A stretch of 58,676 bases of DNA, from positions 1 through 58,676 of the forward strand of contig DCWG01000053.1 in NCBI GenBank assembly GCA_002327525.1, in the 5' to 3' direction. The translations under genes were made by a program, and so were the position numbers. Below are positions 18,315 to 28,531 of the stretch, one piece after another. The first letter of the stretch is position 1. Each line of letters opens with the position of its first letter. The stretch is from Gammaproteobacteria bacterium UBA2168. Its GTDB lineage: Bacteria > Pseudomonadota > Gammaproteobacteria > Pseudomonadales > Azotimanducaceae. Under the pieces are notes generated by a model that saw nothing but the letters and a program-made list of their open reading frames with translations, did not search any database and had not been told where the DNA came from.

Positions 18315-18958
18315 CAGGCCCTCCCCTCTTCACCAATGACAATGAGCGTATCGGTCTCGAATCGATAGGGAGGCACCTCCAGGTTGTCCGGCGCCGGTAC
18401 GCCCTTCACCACGCGGCCGGCCAGGTCGAATGATGAGCCGTGACAGGGGCAAAACCAGCCACCCTGCCAGTTTTCATTGAACGGCTGTGCCTTCACCTCG
18501 CCAAAGTACTTGGGTGAGCAGCCGAGATGGGTGCAGATTCCGATGTACACCCCGATTTCCGGGCGTTGTGAGCGCCAGGGATTCACCGCGTATTCCGGCT
18601 GCATCTCGACATTGGCAGAATCCGGATCGGCCAGTGCCCCGACATTTTGCTCCAGACGCGCCACCGCGCCGGCGTCGCGTAGGATGATGAAGATGGGTTT
18701 GCCTCTCCACGCCTGGATGGGACCGAGCATCTCCCCCGTCTTCAGTTTGCTGATATCGATCTTGATCGGTGCGCCCGCGGCACGCGCCTTTGCGCTCGGC
18801 ATCCACGACTGTACGAACGGCACTGCCGCGCCTACCACCCCAACCCCGCCAACGGCCGAAGTGGCGCCGATGAGAAAATAGCGGCGCTTCTCGTTTACGA
18901 CCGGCTCCACATCCGATTGTCCACTCGTCACGCCGCCAGTGACTGCTTCGTCACTCAC
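18314..18958 (-). CDS. petA: Rieske iron-sulfur subunit of the bc1 complex
   Basis: Carries the 2Fe-2S cluster that accepts electrons from quinol. A Tat-type N-terminal anchor (RRYFLIGATSAVGGVGVVG) is followed by the cluster motifs CTHLGC and CPCHGS near residues 150 and 170. Start is a GTG at 18958 preceded by AGGGAG at good spacing; the frame continues upstream to 19030 without conserved sequence. About 214 aa. First gene of petABC. Confidence 0.95.
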   Translation of the reverse strand: MSDEAVTGGVTSGQSDVEPVVNEKRRYFLIGATSAVGGVGVVGAAVPFVQSWMPSAKARAAGAPIKIDISKLKTGEMLGPIQAWRGKPIFIILRDAGAVARLEQNVGALADPDSANVEMQPEYAVNPWRSQRPEIGVYIGICTHLGCSPKYFGEVKAQPFNENWQGGWFCPCHGSSFDLAGRVVKGVPAPDNLEVPPYRFETDTLIVIGEEGRA

Positions 18959-19143
18959 GTTGCTGCTCCCTTGCTGTGCACACCACCACGCATGCGCGCA
19001 TTGATGCCGTCGCGCCATTGGTGATACCACCAGGCAAAATGCATCCGGTGTGGAGTTGTTTCTTTGTTTACGGACTCGCCGTAACTAGGCCATGGTCCCC
19101 CGACCCCGGCGCACGCATATTACCACACAAGCGAACCCTCTGA

Positions 19144-19269
19144 CTGGAAAAAGGCCAGCCCGAGACTGGAAGACGCCCAGTTAAAACTGGAAGACGCCCA
19201 GTTAACACTGGAAGACGCCCAGTTAACACTGGAAGACGCCCAGTTAACACTGGAAGACAACCAGACGGA
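19144..19269. repeat. 21-bp tandem repeat, four perfect-to-near-perfect units plus degenerate flanks
   Basis: Within the 343-bp gap 18959-19301 between petA and rpsI, the unit CTGGAAGACGCCCAGTTAACA is repeated at 19166, 19187, 19208 and 19229. Unit 1 differs at one base. A degenerate unit precedes (19144-19165) and a partial one follows (19250-19269). Each unit contains CTGG-N7-CCAG, and neighbouring units form CCAGT-TAAC-ACTGG, so the array is a chain of interlocking palindromes. I see no gene in the rest of the gap; it should hold the petA promoter. Confidence 0.9.
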
Positions 19270-19301
19270 AGTTCGTTCCGGGACGGACGAGATTGGTATC
19301 T

Positions 19302-19694
19302 TTATCGCTTGGAGAATTGAGGACGCTTACGTGCCTTACGCAATCCGACTTTCTTGCGCTCGACCTCACGCGCATCACGGGTCAGAAAACCCGCCTGCCG
19401 CATGGGGCCACGCAGCGTCTCGTCGTGATCAACCAGCGCACGCGCAATACCGTGTCGAATGGCACCGGCCTGACCGGAGCCGCCGCCACCGGCTACCGTG
19501 ACGGTGACGTTCACACGATCGCCGAGTTCCGCCACCTCCAGCGGTTGGCGCACGATCATACGAGCCGTCTCGCGGCCGAAATACTCGTCGAGCGGCCGGC
19601 TGTTGACTTTGATCACGCCTGTGCCCGTCGTGACATACACTCGGGCGGTTGAGGTCTTGCGTCGGCCGGTGCCGTAATCCTGTTGACTTGCCAC
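19302..19694 (-). CDS. rpsI: Ribosomal protein S9 (uS9)
   Basis: Small-subunit protein whose C-terminal tail reaches the tRNA P site. 130 aa. N-terminal [15 protein letters not shown], middle [19 protein letters not shown], and the basic end [12 protein letters not shown] that contacts P-site tRNA are all present. The ATG overlaps the rplM stop by 1 bp, the universal rplM-rpsI operon. Confidence 0.98.
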   Translation of the reverse strand: MASQQDYGTGRRKTSTARVYVTTGTGVIKVNSRPLDEYFGRETARMIVRQPLEVAELGDRVNVTVTVAGGGGSGQAGAIRHGIARALVDHDETLRGPMRQAGFLTRDAREVERKKVGLRKARKRPQFSKR

Positions 19695-20122
19695 TACAAC
19701 TCCAGGGGTTGCGGCTGCTGTGCAGCGTGCGGGTGTTCGGGTCCTGCATATACCTTCAGTTTACGGTACATGGCCCGGCCTAGCGGGTTCTTCGGCAGCA
19801 TGCCTTTCACCGCGCTTTCGATGATGCGTTCCGGATGCGATTCGCGCAGTTGCTCAAGGCTGGTTTCCTTGAGGCCACCCGGATAACCGCTGTGCCGGTA
19901 GTACTTCTTCCGGGTTTCTTTATTGCCCGTCACGCGCACCTTATCCGCGTTGACCACGATAATGAAATCTCCGGTATCCACGTGCGGGGTGTACTCGGCT
20001 TTGTGTTTGCCACGCAGCCTGTGCGCCACCTCGGTTGCCAGACGGCCGAGTGTGCGGTTGTCGGCATCTACTACATACCAGGAATGCTGCACGTCCTGGG
20101 CACGCATGCTTACGGTTTTCAT
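19694..20122 (-). CDS. rplM: Ribosomal protein L13 (uL13)
   Basis: Large-subunit assembly protein. 142 aa, with [54 protein letters not shown] and the conserved MLPKNPLGR motif. Start chosen at the ATG giving [11 protein letters not shown], as in other L13 proteins, although an open frame continues upstream to 20221. The 95-bp gap to zapE should carry the operon promoter; a weak TAAGAT -10-like hexamer lies there. Confidence 0.98.
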   Translation of the reverse strand: MKTVSMRAQDVQHSWYVVDADNRTLGRLATEVAHRLRGKHKAEYTPHVDTGDFIIVVNADKVRVTGNKETRKKYYRHSGYPGGLKETSLEQLRESHPERIIESAVKGMLPKNPLGRAMYRKLKVYAGPEHPHAAQQPQPLEL

Positions 20123-20217
20123 ACGCCTCAGTAAGAGCCGGAAATTTGGGAGCGCGAATCTTATCGGAGCGTATTGGGCAATACAACCGTGTTTTGGGCC
20201 AAATTCCCCGCTCTCCC

Positions 20218-21321
20218 TCATGGCCGGTGCGATCGACCCAGATAGTCTCTCGATTGCATCTCCAGTAAACGGCTTACCGTACGTTCGAACTCGAACCGCA
20301 ATCGGTCGCCGAGATATAGTTGCTCTATCTGAGCCTCGGCCGACACAATCAGCTTTACGTTACGGCCGTAGAATTCGTCGACCAGACTGATGAAGCGCCG
20401 TGCCGCGTCTTCGCGGCGGTATGTGAACTGGGGAACCCCGGATATCAGTACGGCGTGAAACACGCGTGCCAATTCTACATAGTCGATCTGGCTACGCGGC
20501 CCCTCGCAGAGGTCCGCGAAATCGAACCAGGCCACATCATCCGCCAGTCGCTTCACCCTTATGTCGCGGTGCTCCACCTCCAGCGATACGTCGTCTTCCG
20601 CCTCATCCGGTGCAAGCTGAGCGAAATAGCGTGTGAGTCCGGCCTCCGCTGCTGCATCGAGCGGTTGGTGATAGATCTCTGCTCTTTCCAATACGCGCAG
20701 GCGGTAGTCCGTCTCGCTGACGATTTCGCGCACGTCACAGTGCGTTTTCAACACCTCGATCACCGGCAGGAAACGCCGCCTCTGCAGACCTTTGGCATAC
20801 AGTGCGTCGGGGGCGACGTTGGACGTCGCGACCAGAGTCACACCACGGGCAAATAGCGCATCGAGTAACTCACCGAGGATCATGGCATCGCCAATGTCGG
20901 AGACGAACAACTCATCGAAACACAGAACTTGCGTTTCCTCGGCAAAGTGATCCGCCACCCGCTCCAGTGGATTGGCGGTACCGGCCAGACCGGTCAGCTC
21001 ATGATGCACACGCTGCATGAAACGATAGAAGTGTATCCGCAGCCGCTGCCCCGGCGGCAGACACTCGTAGAAAAGATCCATTAGCATGGTCTTGCCACGC
21101 CCGACGCCACCCCAGAGATACATCCCGCGTTCCGGCTGCGCCGGCGTGCGCCGCAGCCACTTCCACGCCTTGCCGAGTCGGCCCGAGTGCCCGCCCGCCA
21201 CCAGACGCGCGAACAGATCCTCCAACTTCACCACCACTGAGGCCTGGCTCTCGTCTGTGCTGAGTTCCCCTCGCGCCAGCATACCCTGATAACGCCCGAG
21301 CGGAGTCTGATCGGAAGTCAT
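20218..21321 (-). CDS. zapE: ZapE, AFG1-like cell-division ATPase
   Basis: AAA-type ATPase of the AFG1/ZapE family; in E. coli it associates with the Z ring. Walker [19 protein letters not shown] lies near residue 70, Walker [12 protein letters not shown] near 135, with [21 protein letters not shown] as the sensor region. Start is the ATG giving [15 protein letters not shown]. 367 aa, usual length. Upstream of rplM-rpsI as in many gammaproteobacteria. Confidence 0.95.
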   Translation of the reverse strand: MTSDQTPLGRYQGMLARGELSTDESQASVVVKLEDLFARLVAGGHSGRLGKAWKWLRRTPAQPERGMYLWGGVGRGKTMLMDLFYECLPPGQRLRIHFYRFMQRVHHELTGLAGTANPLERVADHFAEETQVLCFDELFVSDIGDAMILGELLDALFARGVTLVATSNVAPDALYAKGLQRRRFLPVIEVLKTHCDVREIVSETDYRLRVLERAEIYHQPLDAAAEAGLTRYFAQLAPDEAEDDVSLEVEHRDIRVKRLADDVAWFDFADLCEGPRSQIDYVELARVFHAVLISGVPQFTYRREDAARRFISLVDEFYGRNVKLIVSAEAQIEQLYLGDRLRFEFERTVSRLLEMQSRDYLGRSHRP

Positions 21322-21432
21322 TTGGTTCAAATAACACGGCTTTAAAAAACTAAGCGGCGCAATATAGCGAAAAGCAGCGTTCGATTCTGCCACCGCCGAC
21401 CGCTGAGGCTGCGCATCCCGTCTTTTTTTGCC

Positions 21433-22497
21433 ATGCTTGCCCGCCCGATGCACAGCGGTGTCAGCATGCGCGAACTCCTCCGGTATGTAGTCGTTCCTGC
21501 CACGGTCGGCGGACTCGTGGGTCTCGCCGTCATGCTGCTAACGACGAAAGAAAGCTATACCGACAAACCAGGATATGCCTCAGCCGTCCGGCGCGCCGCT
21601 CCTTCGGTCGTCAACATCTATTCCACTTCCGCCTCACACCGTATCTGCGAGAACCCCCGCTATCGCGACTGGTGCCGCGACAACGCCCGTATGCAGAACG
21701 CACTCGGATCCGGCGTCGTTGTGCGCGACGATGGCTACATCCTCACCAATAACCATGTCATCCAGGGTGCCAGCGAAATCCTCGTCGCCTTCACCAACGG
21801 GCAGGCGACGACCGCCCAGATCGTCGGCACGGATCCCGACACCGACCTCGCGGTGATCAAGGTGCAGGCTTCCGGTTTGCCGGTCATCCCCATTGCCGAG
21901 CGCACCACCGAGGTGGGCGACGTCGCGCTCGCCATCGGCAACCCCTTCGGCATCGGACAGACCGTTTCACAAGGCATCATCAGCGCCAAAGGGCGGGCGG
22001 CCATCACCCCCATGCCGCACGACGACTTCATCCAGACCGATGCAGCCATCAATCCCGGAAACTCGGGCGGTGCTCTGATCGATTCCTCCGGCGCGCTGAT
22101 CGGCATCAATACGATGATGTACAGCCAGTCCGGGGGCTCGGAGGGCATCGGCTTTGCCATTCCGACTACTCTGGCGCTGGCCATCCTCGACGAAATCGTG
22201 GCTACCGGTCGCGTAACCCGTGGCTGGCTCGGCATCGAGCTCGCAGAAACCGTGCAATTCGATTCGGGCTTGGGGGTGCTTGTGACACGTGTACTCAACC
22301 GTGGACCGGCGTTCGATGCCGGGCTTCGAACCGGCGACGTCATTGTGGAGATCAATGATCGTCGGGTGGACAGTTCCTCGGTCGTCAGCCGCACCATCGC
22401 CGAGACCAATCCCGGCACCACGGTGACGCTCGACATCATGCGTGATGGACGATTCATGTCGCTAACTGCCAATTCGGGTCGCCGCCCGACTTTTTGA
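21433..22497 (+). CDS. degS: DegS-like membrane-anchored periplasmic serine protease
   Basis: HtrA-family protease whose E. coli member starts RseA cleavage in the sigma-E envelope response. One N-terminal anchor (VVVPATVGGLVGLAVMLL), protease domain with His in TNNHVIQ, Asp in DPDTDLAVIK and Ser in NPGNSGGAL, then a single PDZ domain (GWLGIELAE, AFDAGLRTGDVI). One PDZ and no long signal point to DegS over DegP/DegQ. Three in-frame ATGs (21433, 21451, 21469) make the start uncertain. Divergent from zapE. Confidence 0.9.
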   Translation: MLARPMHSGVSMRELLRYVVVPATVGGLVGLAVMLLTTKESYTDKPGYASAVRRAAPSVVNIYSTSASHRICENPRYRDWCRDNARMQNALGSGVVVRDDGYILTNNHVIQGASEILVAFTNGQATTAQIVGTDPDTDLAVIKVQASGLPVIPIAERTTEVGDVALAIGNPFGIGQTVSQGIISAKGRAAITPMPHDDFIQTDAAINPGNSGGALIDSSGALIGINTMMYSQSGGSEGIGFAIPTTLALAILDEIVATGRVTRGWLGIELAETVQFDSGLGVLVTRVLNRGPAFDAGLRTGDVIVEINDRRVDSSSVVSRTIAETNPGTTVTLDIMRDGRFMSLTANSGRRPTF

Positions 22498-22549
22498 AAC
22501 GCCCACCCGAGATCTTCGCGACTCTTGGCAAGGGCCGGCAGCCGCCTCC

Positions 22550-22572
22550 ACGACTTCTCCACGTCGTTGTTT
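22550..22572 (+). terminator. Weak terminator-like hairpin after degS
   Basis: ACGAC (22550-22554) and GTCGT (22563-22567) can pair with an 8-base loop and are followed by TGTTTTAATT. The stem is short. It lies in the 153-bp convergent gap between degS and hisD, where a terminator is expected. Confidence 0.35.
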
Positions 22573-22650
22573 TAATTGAGTTTATCGAACCATTGAAGAG
22601 AGGGCTTCAGCTCTGATCCTCAAATCTCGCGCGTTGTACACAAACACTGG

Positions 22651-23982
22651 CTACGCGGTATCGTCGTCCGGCTGGTTGCTATCCAGCCCCCGCACCCGTA
22701 CTTCGGCCGCCCTGGCGTGGGCCTCGAGGCCCTCGCCGCGCGCAAGCGTGGCCGACGTGCGGGCGAGGCGCTGCGCACCCCGTTCGGACAGGCCGATGAG
22801 CGAGCTCCGTTTCTGGAAGTCGTAGACTCCGAGCGGCGAGGAGAAACGCGCTGTGCCATAGGTCGGCAGAACGTGACTCGGGCCCGCGACATAGTCACCC
22901 ATGACCTCCGGCGAGTGAGCACCGAGGAAGACCGCACCCGCGTTTTCCACAGCCTCGAGCAGAGTTGCCGGATCCTCTACCGCCAGTTCCAGATGCTCGG
23001 GAGCCACGCGATTGGCAATGTCCACCGCTTCCCCGAGTGAGACGGTTTTGATCAGCGCGCCGCGACGTTGCAGCGACGCCCGAATGGTGTCGGCACGATC
23101 GCGTTCGGCAAGCAGCGTATCCAGGCGTGTGGCGAGGGTATCCAGATACACCTCGTCCGGACACAACAGCAGACTCTGGGCGAGCGGGTCGTGTTCCGCC
23201 TGCGAGAACAGGTCCAATAGCAGCCAGTCCGGATCAGCACTTCCATCGGTGATGATCATCACTTCGCTGGGCCCTGCGATGATGTCGATCCCTACCACGC
23301 CGAATACCAGACGCTTGGCGGCTGCAACGTAGGCCCCGCCCGGCCCCAGGATCTTGTCAACGCGCGCAATGGTCGACGTCCCGTATGCGAGCGCGGCTAC
23401 CGCCTGCGCCCCGCCGACGGCATAGGCTTCGGTTACTCCAGCCAGGTGCGCTGCGGCCAGCACCAGGGGATTGCGTTTACCGCCAGGAGTGGGATGTGTC
23501 ATCACCACTTCCTTCACCCCCGCCACACGCGCAGGCAACACTGTCATCAGCACCGAAGAGGGGTAGGCAGCCTGCCCGCCGGGAACATAAACCCCCACGC
23601 GCCGGATGGGAGTGACCCGTTGTCCGAGCAGGTTGCCGTCGTCATCGATGAACTGCCACGACGATTCGAGCTGGCGTTCGTGAAACACGCGTATGCGCTC
23701 CGCCGCATGATCGAGTGCCGCGCGCTCCTCGTCCGGTAACTGCCCATAGGCGGCCTCACAATCCTCTGCGCTCATGAGTATCTCGTCCACCGAATGGCAG
23801 TCCTGTGCATCGAACCGGCGCGTGTACTCGAGTAGAGCCGCATCACCGTCGCGGCGCACGGCGGCGATGACCTCCTGAGCCACCGCACTCACTCCGTCGT
23901 CATTCTCGAAGTCGACCTCGATGAGCCCGGCGAGAATCGATTCAAACTTCGCCGAGGTACTATCCAGGCGCCGAATGCTCAT
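22651..23982 (-). CDS. hisD: Histidinol dehydrogenase
   Basis: Zinc- and NAD-dependent enzyme for the last two steps of histidine synthesis. 443 aa. Motifs: IRRVGVYVPGGQAAYPSSVL, KILGPGGAYVAAAKRLVFG, GVVGIDIIAGPSEVMIITD, FSQAEHDPLAQSLLL and APEHLELAVEDP, with the catalytic Glu/His and zinc-site residues in place. ATG overlaps the hisG stop by 4 bp. hisC, often next, is not here. Confidence 0.98.
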   Translation of the reverse strand: MSIRRLDSTSAKFESILAGLIEVDFENDDGVSAVAQEVIAAVRRDGDAALLEYTRRFDAQDCHSVDEILMSAEDCEAAYGQLPDEERAALDHAAERIRVFHERQLESSWQFIDDDGNLLGQRVTPIRRVGVYVPGGQAAYPSSVLMTVLPARVAGVKEVVMTHPTPGGKRNPLVLAAAHLAGVTEAYAVGGAQAVAALAYGTSTIARVDKILGPGGAYVAAAKRLVFGVVGIDIIAGPSEVMIITDGSADPDWLLLDLFSQAEHDPLAQSLLLCPDEVYLDTLATRLDTLLAERDRADTIRASLQRRGALIKTVSLGEAVDIANRVAPEHLELAVEDPATLLEAVENAGAVFLGAHSPEVMGDYVAGPSHVLPTYGTARFSSPLGVYDFQKRSSLIGLSERGAQRLARTSATLARGEGLEAHARAAEVRVRGLDSNQPDDDTA

Positions 23983-24626
23983 CGCACCACCAGTTCCTTG
24001 AGGCGGCCGATCATGCCCTCGACCTCGTCGAACCGTGTTTTCATCGAGGCGCGATTGACGATAACCCGCGCACTGACCTCGGCAATCGTCTCAAGTGCGA
24101 CGAGCCCGTTGGCCTTCAGCGTGTTGCCTGTATCGACGATATCCACGATGCAGTCGGCCAATCCCATCAGCGGTGCTATCTCCATCGCACCGGATAACGG
24201 AATCACCACCACCTGCCGGCCGACGCGAGCGAAATAATCCCGCGTGATGCGAACATATTTGCTCGCCACGCGCGTCACGCCCTGCGCATTGACCAACAAG
24301 CCATCGCGAATGTCGGACTCGCGCGCGGCGGTCATCAACCGGCAGCGACCGATGCCGAGATCCAAACGCTCGTAGTAAGCGGCCTGGGAGCCATATTCCA
24401 TAAGCGTATCCTTACCCACGACACCGATGTCTGCCGCACCATACTCGACGTACGTGGGAACGTCCGAACCTCGCATGACAATCAGCTGGTGCGCACCGTC
24501 GCGGGTCGGGAACACCAGCTTGCGGCTGGTACTCATGTCTTCGGCCGGCGCCATGCCGATGGCATCCAGCATGGGCAGCATTTCCGTCAAAAGACGCCCC
24601 CGATTAAGAGCGATGGTCAGTCCCAT
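23979..24626 (-). CDS. hisG: ATP phosphoribosyltransferase, short form
   Basis: Catalyses the first step of histidine synthesis. At 215 aa it is the short form (HisG-S) that lacks the C-terminal regulatory domain and in its family works as a complex with HisZ, which is not in this window. Visible motifs: TIALNRGRLLTEMLPML, YVEYGAADIGVVGKDTL and ADCIVDIVDTGNTLKANGL, the last being the PRPP loop. Follows murA by 16 bp, overlaps hisD. Confidence 0.97.
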   Translation of the reverse strand: MGLTIALNRGRLLTEMLPMLDAIGMAPAEDMSTSRKLVFPTRDGAHQLIVMRGSDVPTYVEYGAADIGVVGKDTLMEYGSQAAYYERLDLGIGRCRLMTAARESDIRDGLLVNAQGVTRVASKYVRITRDYFARVGRQVVVIPLSGAMEIAPLMGLADCIVDIVDTGNTLKANGLVALETIAEVSARVIVNRASMKTRFDEVEGMIGRLKELVVR

Positions 24627-24642
24627 GATCCCGTCCGTCTAC

Positions 24643-25914
<1,272 letters not shown>

Positions 25915-25926
25915 TTACCGGGGGAT

Positions 25927-26145
25927 TCAGGCGGGTGTGGAAGATCTGATGGTGACGGCGTGCAATCTGCCATCCGCGATCAGCTGATCGATACAGCCAT
26001 AGACGAGCTGATGAGACTGTACGCGACTCATTCCCTCGAAGGCCGGACTCACCACGTTGATGAGTGCGCGATTGCCATCAAGTTCCACTCTCACGTCCAC
26101 CACATCCATGGCGCCGCGAATCAGGTTGGTGATCTCTTCTTGCAT
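25927..26145 (-). CDS. ibaG: IbaG, BolA-family protein
   Basis: Small BolA-type protein (72 aa) that in E. coli is linked to acid stress and iron-sulfur handling with monothiol glutaredoxins. The HTH-like stretch FEGMSRVQSHQLVYGCIDQL and the end ADGRLHAVTIRSSTPA match the IbaG subgroup. Placed between mlaB and murA, its normal location. Confidence 0.93.
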   Translation of the reverse strand: MQEEITNLIRGAMDVVDVRVELDGNRALINVVSPAFEGMSRVQSHQLVYGCIDQLIADGRLHAVTIRSSTPA

Positions 26146-26184
26146 AGTCTGGTCTGGGTCTTGTTTTGCGAACTCAGGGCCGGA

Positions 26185-26556
26185 TCAGTCGCTTTCGTCA
26201 TGCTCTGATGCATGGTCAACGATGTCATCCAACGCGCCGGATTCAAAAGGCAACACGGCACTCAGCCCCGAAAAGTCGATGATGTTACGCAAATCACGAG
26301 GCACGTCCACGAAAACTATGGAATTTCCCTGGAGATCAGCCTCCCGAAACCAGGCCAGCATCAAGCCCACGGTGACGCTGTTTGCGCCCTCGATGCGACC
26401 GAAGTTCACCGAAAGGCGGCCATTGTCGCGAATGAACTGCTCGCCGCTGGCACGTATCGCACCGAAGTTGTCGAAGTTCACGGCGCCGCCCACGTAGAGG
26501 CTGCCCCCGCTCTCGGAGAGTTCCCAGCCGCCGTTGTCCACTACGGCGGCACTCAT
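26185..26556 (-). CDS. mlaB: MlaB, STAS-domain subunit of the Mla phospholipid transporter
   Basis: Cytoplasmic STAS subunit that stabilises the MlaF ATPase in MlaFEDB. 123 aa. N-terminal SGGSLYVGGAVNFDNFGAIR, then RIEGANSVTVGLMLAWFREA around the conserved STAS phosphorylatable-Ser region (NSVT), and an acidic tail. The start overlaps the mlaC stop by 4 bp. STAS sequences are divergent; identity rests on position and pattern. Confidence 0.9.
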   Translation of the reverse strand: MSAAVVDNGGWELSESGGSLYVGGAVNFDNFGAIRASGEQFIRDNGRLSVNFGRIEGANSVTVGLMLAWFREADLQGNSIVFVDVPRDLRNIIDFSGLSAVLPFESGALDDIVDHASEHDESD

Positions 26557-27233
26557 GCCCGGTCACCGCTGCCTTCGGGCTCCGCCTCTGCATCTTCCTG
26601 CGATGCAGAGACCACTTTGCCCCATGCCTCGATTACCCGATCAAGATCTCCGTCGTAGGCCTTGTTGGATACGGCCGATTTAAACTGATTGCGGTACGTG
26701 AGGCCGATATTGATACCGTTGATGATGATGTTTCCCACCCGCCACTGCGCATCACCCCCGCGCTTCATAGAATAGATGACAGGGTAGATCTCTGCGGGGG
26801 AGAGCCTTATTTCCATCTTCACCAGTTCCCGATCGGGGCGTTGAGGGGGCTTGTTCGGCTCAAGCACGACTACTTCACCCTCGCGAAATTCGGTCAACGC
26901 CAGCGCATAGGTACGCACGAGTGCGGTTCGGAACGTATCGGAAAAGCGCGTTCGCTGCTCAGGGCTCGCATCCTTGTAGTGTTTCGACATGACACCGCGG
27001 GCAAACCCGTCGAAGTCCACTACCGGAGACAGCAGCCCCTCAACTTGCGAGAAGAAACGTTCGGGGTCTTCATCGACGTATTCGCGCGATGACTCGATGA
27101 GCAGGAGCACTTCCTTCGAGGTCGCTTCCACCACACCGTGCGCAGAACCCGGCTCACCGGCACCGGCTGCATACGAGGACCCCAACACCACCAAAGACAG
27201 AACCGTGCCTGCGATGAATTCCAGAGCCTTCAT
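26553..27233 (-). CDS. mlaC: MlaC, periplasmic phospholipid shuttle
   Basis: Soluble periplasmic protein that carries phospholipids between the outer-membrane MlaA complex and inner-membrane MlaD. Signal peptide ALEFIAGTVLSLVVLGSSYA, then the Tol-Tol-Ttg2 domain: FDGFARGVMSKHYKDASPEQ, RTRFSDTFRTALVRTYALAL and WRVGNIIINGINIGLTYRNQ. 226 aa. Start overlaps mlaD end. mlaA is not in the window. Confidence 0.95.
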   Translation of the reverse strand: MKALEFIAGTVLSLVVLGSSYAAGAGEPGSAHGVVEATSKEVLLLIESSREYVDEDPERFFSQVEGLLSPVVDFDGFARGVMSKHYKDASPEQRTRFSDTFRTALVRTYALALTEFREGEVVVLEPNKPPQRPDRELVKMEIRLSPAEIYPVIYSMKRGGDAQWRVGNIIINGINIGLTYRNQFKSAVSNKAYDGDLDRVIEAWGKVVSASQEDAEAEPEGSGDRA

Positions 27234-27691
27234 CAGGAAGCCCCCAGTCGCGTGACCAGATCGCCAATCAGATTTTCCAGCACGAGTGCACCCTGTGTAT
27301 CCATGATTTCGTCTCCGTCCGCGAGCATGTCTTCATCCGCACCAGGCAGCAGGCTGATGTACCGCGCGCCCAGAATACCCTCGGTCAGGATGGCGGCGCC
27401 CGTATCCAGCGTGAGTTCCCCTGCCGTGCGTTCGATCTCCATGACCACCACCGCCTGACCGTATTCGACATCGACCAGAATGTCTGTGACGCGACCGATG
27501 GTAACACCCGCCATCGCCACCCTGGCCCGGGTTTTCAAGCCCGCCACATCGTCAAAACGGGCGGTGAGCGTGTAGCTGTCGCCCGACTGCGTGAGATTGA
27601 TGCCGCTGACCCGAACGGCCAGAAACACGAGCGCCAGAATGCCAGCGAGCACGAACGCCCCCACACCTATCTCTATCGTTCTCATGCGCAT
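27233..27691 (-). CDS. mlaD: MlaD, MCE-domain phospholipid transport protein
   Basis: Membrane-anchored hexameric MCE protein of the Mla complex. One N-terminal helix (EIGVGAFVLAGILALVFLAV), then the MCE domain with ARFDDVAGLKTRARVAMAGV, IGRVTDI and LTEGILGARYISLLPG. 152 aa is short but normal for MlaD. Separated from mlaE by 48 bp. Confidence 0.96.
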   Translation of the reverse strand: MRMRTIEIGVGAFVLAGILALVFLAVRVSGINLTQSGDSYTLTARFDDVAGLKTRARVAMAGVTIGRVTDILVDVEYGQAVVVMEIERTAGELTLDTGAAILTEGILGARYISLLPGADEDMLADGDEIMDTQGALVLENLIGDLVTRLGAS

Positions 27692-27739
27692 CTCAATCGC
27701 CCTCCATGTTTCAGAACTCCTGCTTCATCGCTTTGCGTC

Positions 27740-28522
27740 TTACTGAAACTGTGCGTACATCGTCAGGGTCAGCAGGAAATCGACCGCGAGTATCATCACG
27801 GAGGAATAGACCACCGTGCGTGTAGTCGCGAGCCCTATGCCCTCCGCCGTAGGCAGACTATCGTACCCCTGAAACACCGCGATCCAGGTTACCAGCACGG
27901 CGAACACCACGCTCTTCAGCATGCCTTTGCCGATGTCTTCCCACAGTTCCACTACCTCGGTCATACCCGACCAGAAACCGCCGGGGTCCACGCCGAGCCA
28001 TTCCACGCCCACCACCACACCGCCATAGATGGCCACCACGTTGAAGATGGCAGTGAGCATCGGCAGGCTGATCACACCAGCCCAGAGCCTGGGTGCTACC
28101 ACCCGACGCAGCGGGTCCACGCCCATCATCTCCATGCTGGATAGTTGTTCGGTCGATTTCATCAAACCGATCTCTGCGGTAATCGCCGATCCCGCGCGCC
28201 CTGCGAACAGCAGCGCGGTCACCACGGGACCCAGTTCACGCAGCAACACTAGTGCCAATCCGACGCCGACCGCCTCCTGAGCGCCAAAGCGTGCGAGCTG
28301 GGTATAGAACTGCAACGCGAGCACTGAACCGATGCTGAACGCGGACAGAATGATGATGACAAGCGACAGAATGCCGAGGTTGTAGATCTGCCGTACCACC
28401 AGCGCCACGTCGCCCCGTCCAGGAAGGCCCCACAGCGCGATGGCGAACATGGTTGTGGCACGCCCGATACTCTGGATTCGGTCCAGCGCCCAGCGTCCCA
28501 ATTGTCGAGTCAGCTTCAACAT
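27740..28522 (-). CDS. mlaE: MlaE, Mla permease
   Basis: Permease subunit of the phospholipid ABC transporter. 260 aa with about five hydrophobic segments (NLGILSLVIIILSAFSIGSV; VLLRELGPVVTALLFAGRAG). The conserved ITAEIGLMKSTEQLSSMEMM cytoplasmic loop that couples to MlaF is intact. Starts 9 bp after the mlaF stop. Confidence 0.96.
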   Translation of the reverse strand: MLKLTRQLGRWALDRIQSIGRATTMFAIALWGLPGRGDVALVVRQIYNLGILSLVIIILSAFSIGSVLALQFYTQLARFGAQEAVGVGLALVLLRELGPVVTALLFAGRAGSAITAEIGLMKSTEQLSSMEMMGVDPLRRVVAPRLWAGVISLPMLTAIFNVVAIYGGVVVGVEWLGVDPGGFWSGMTEVVELWEDIGKGMLKSVVFAVLVTWIAVFQGYDSLPTAEGIGLATTRTVVYSSVMILAVDFLLTLTMYAQFQ

Positions 28523-28531
28523 GGCCTAGTC

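Noticed and set aside
19144..19269. CRISPR array
   Set aside because: Units are directly contiguous, with no unique spacers, and too few; it is a simple tandem repeat.
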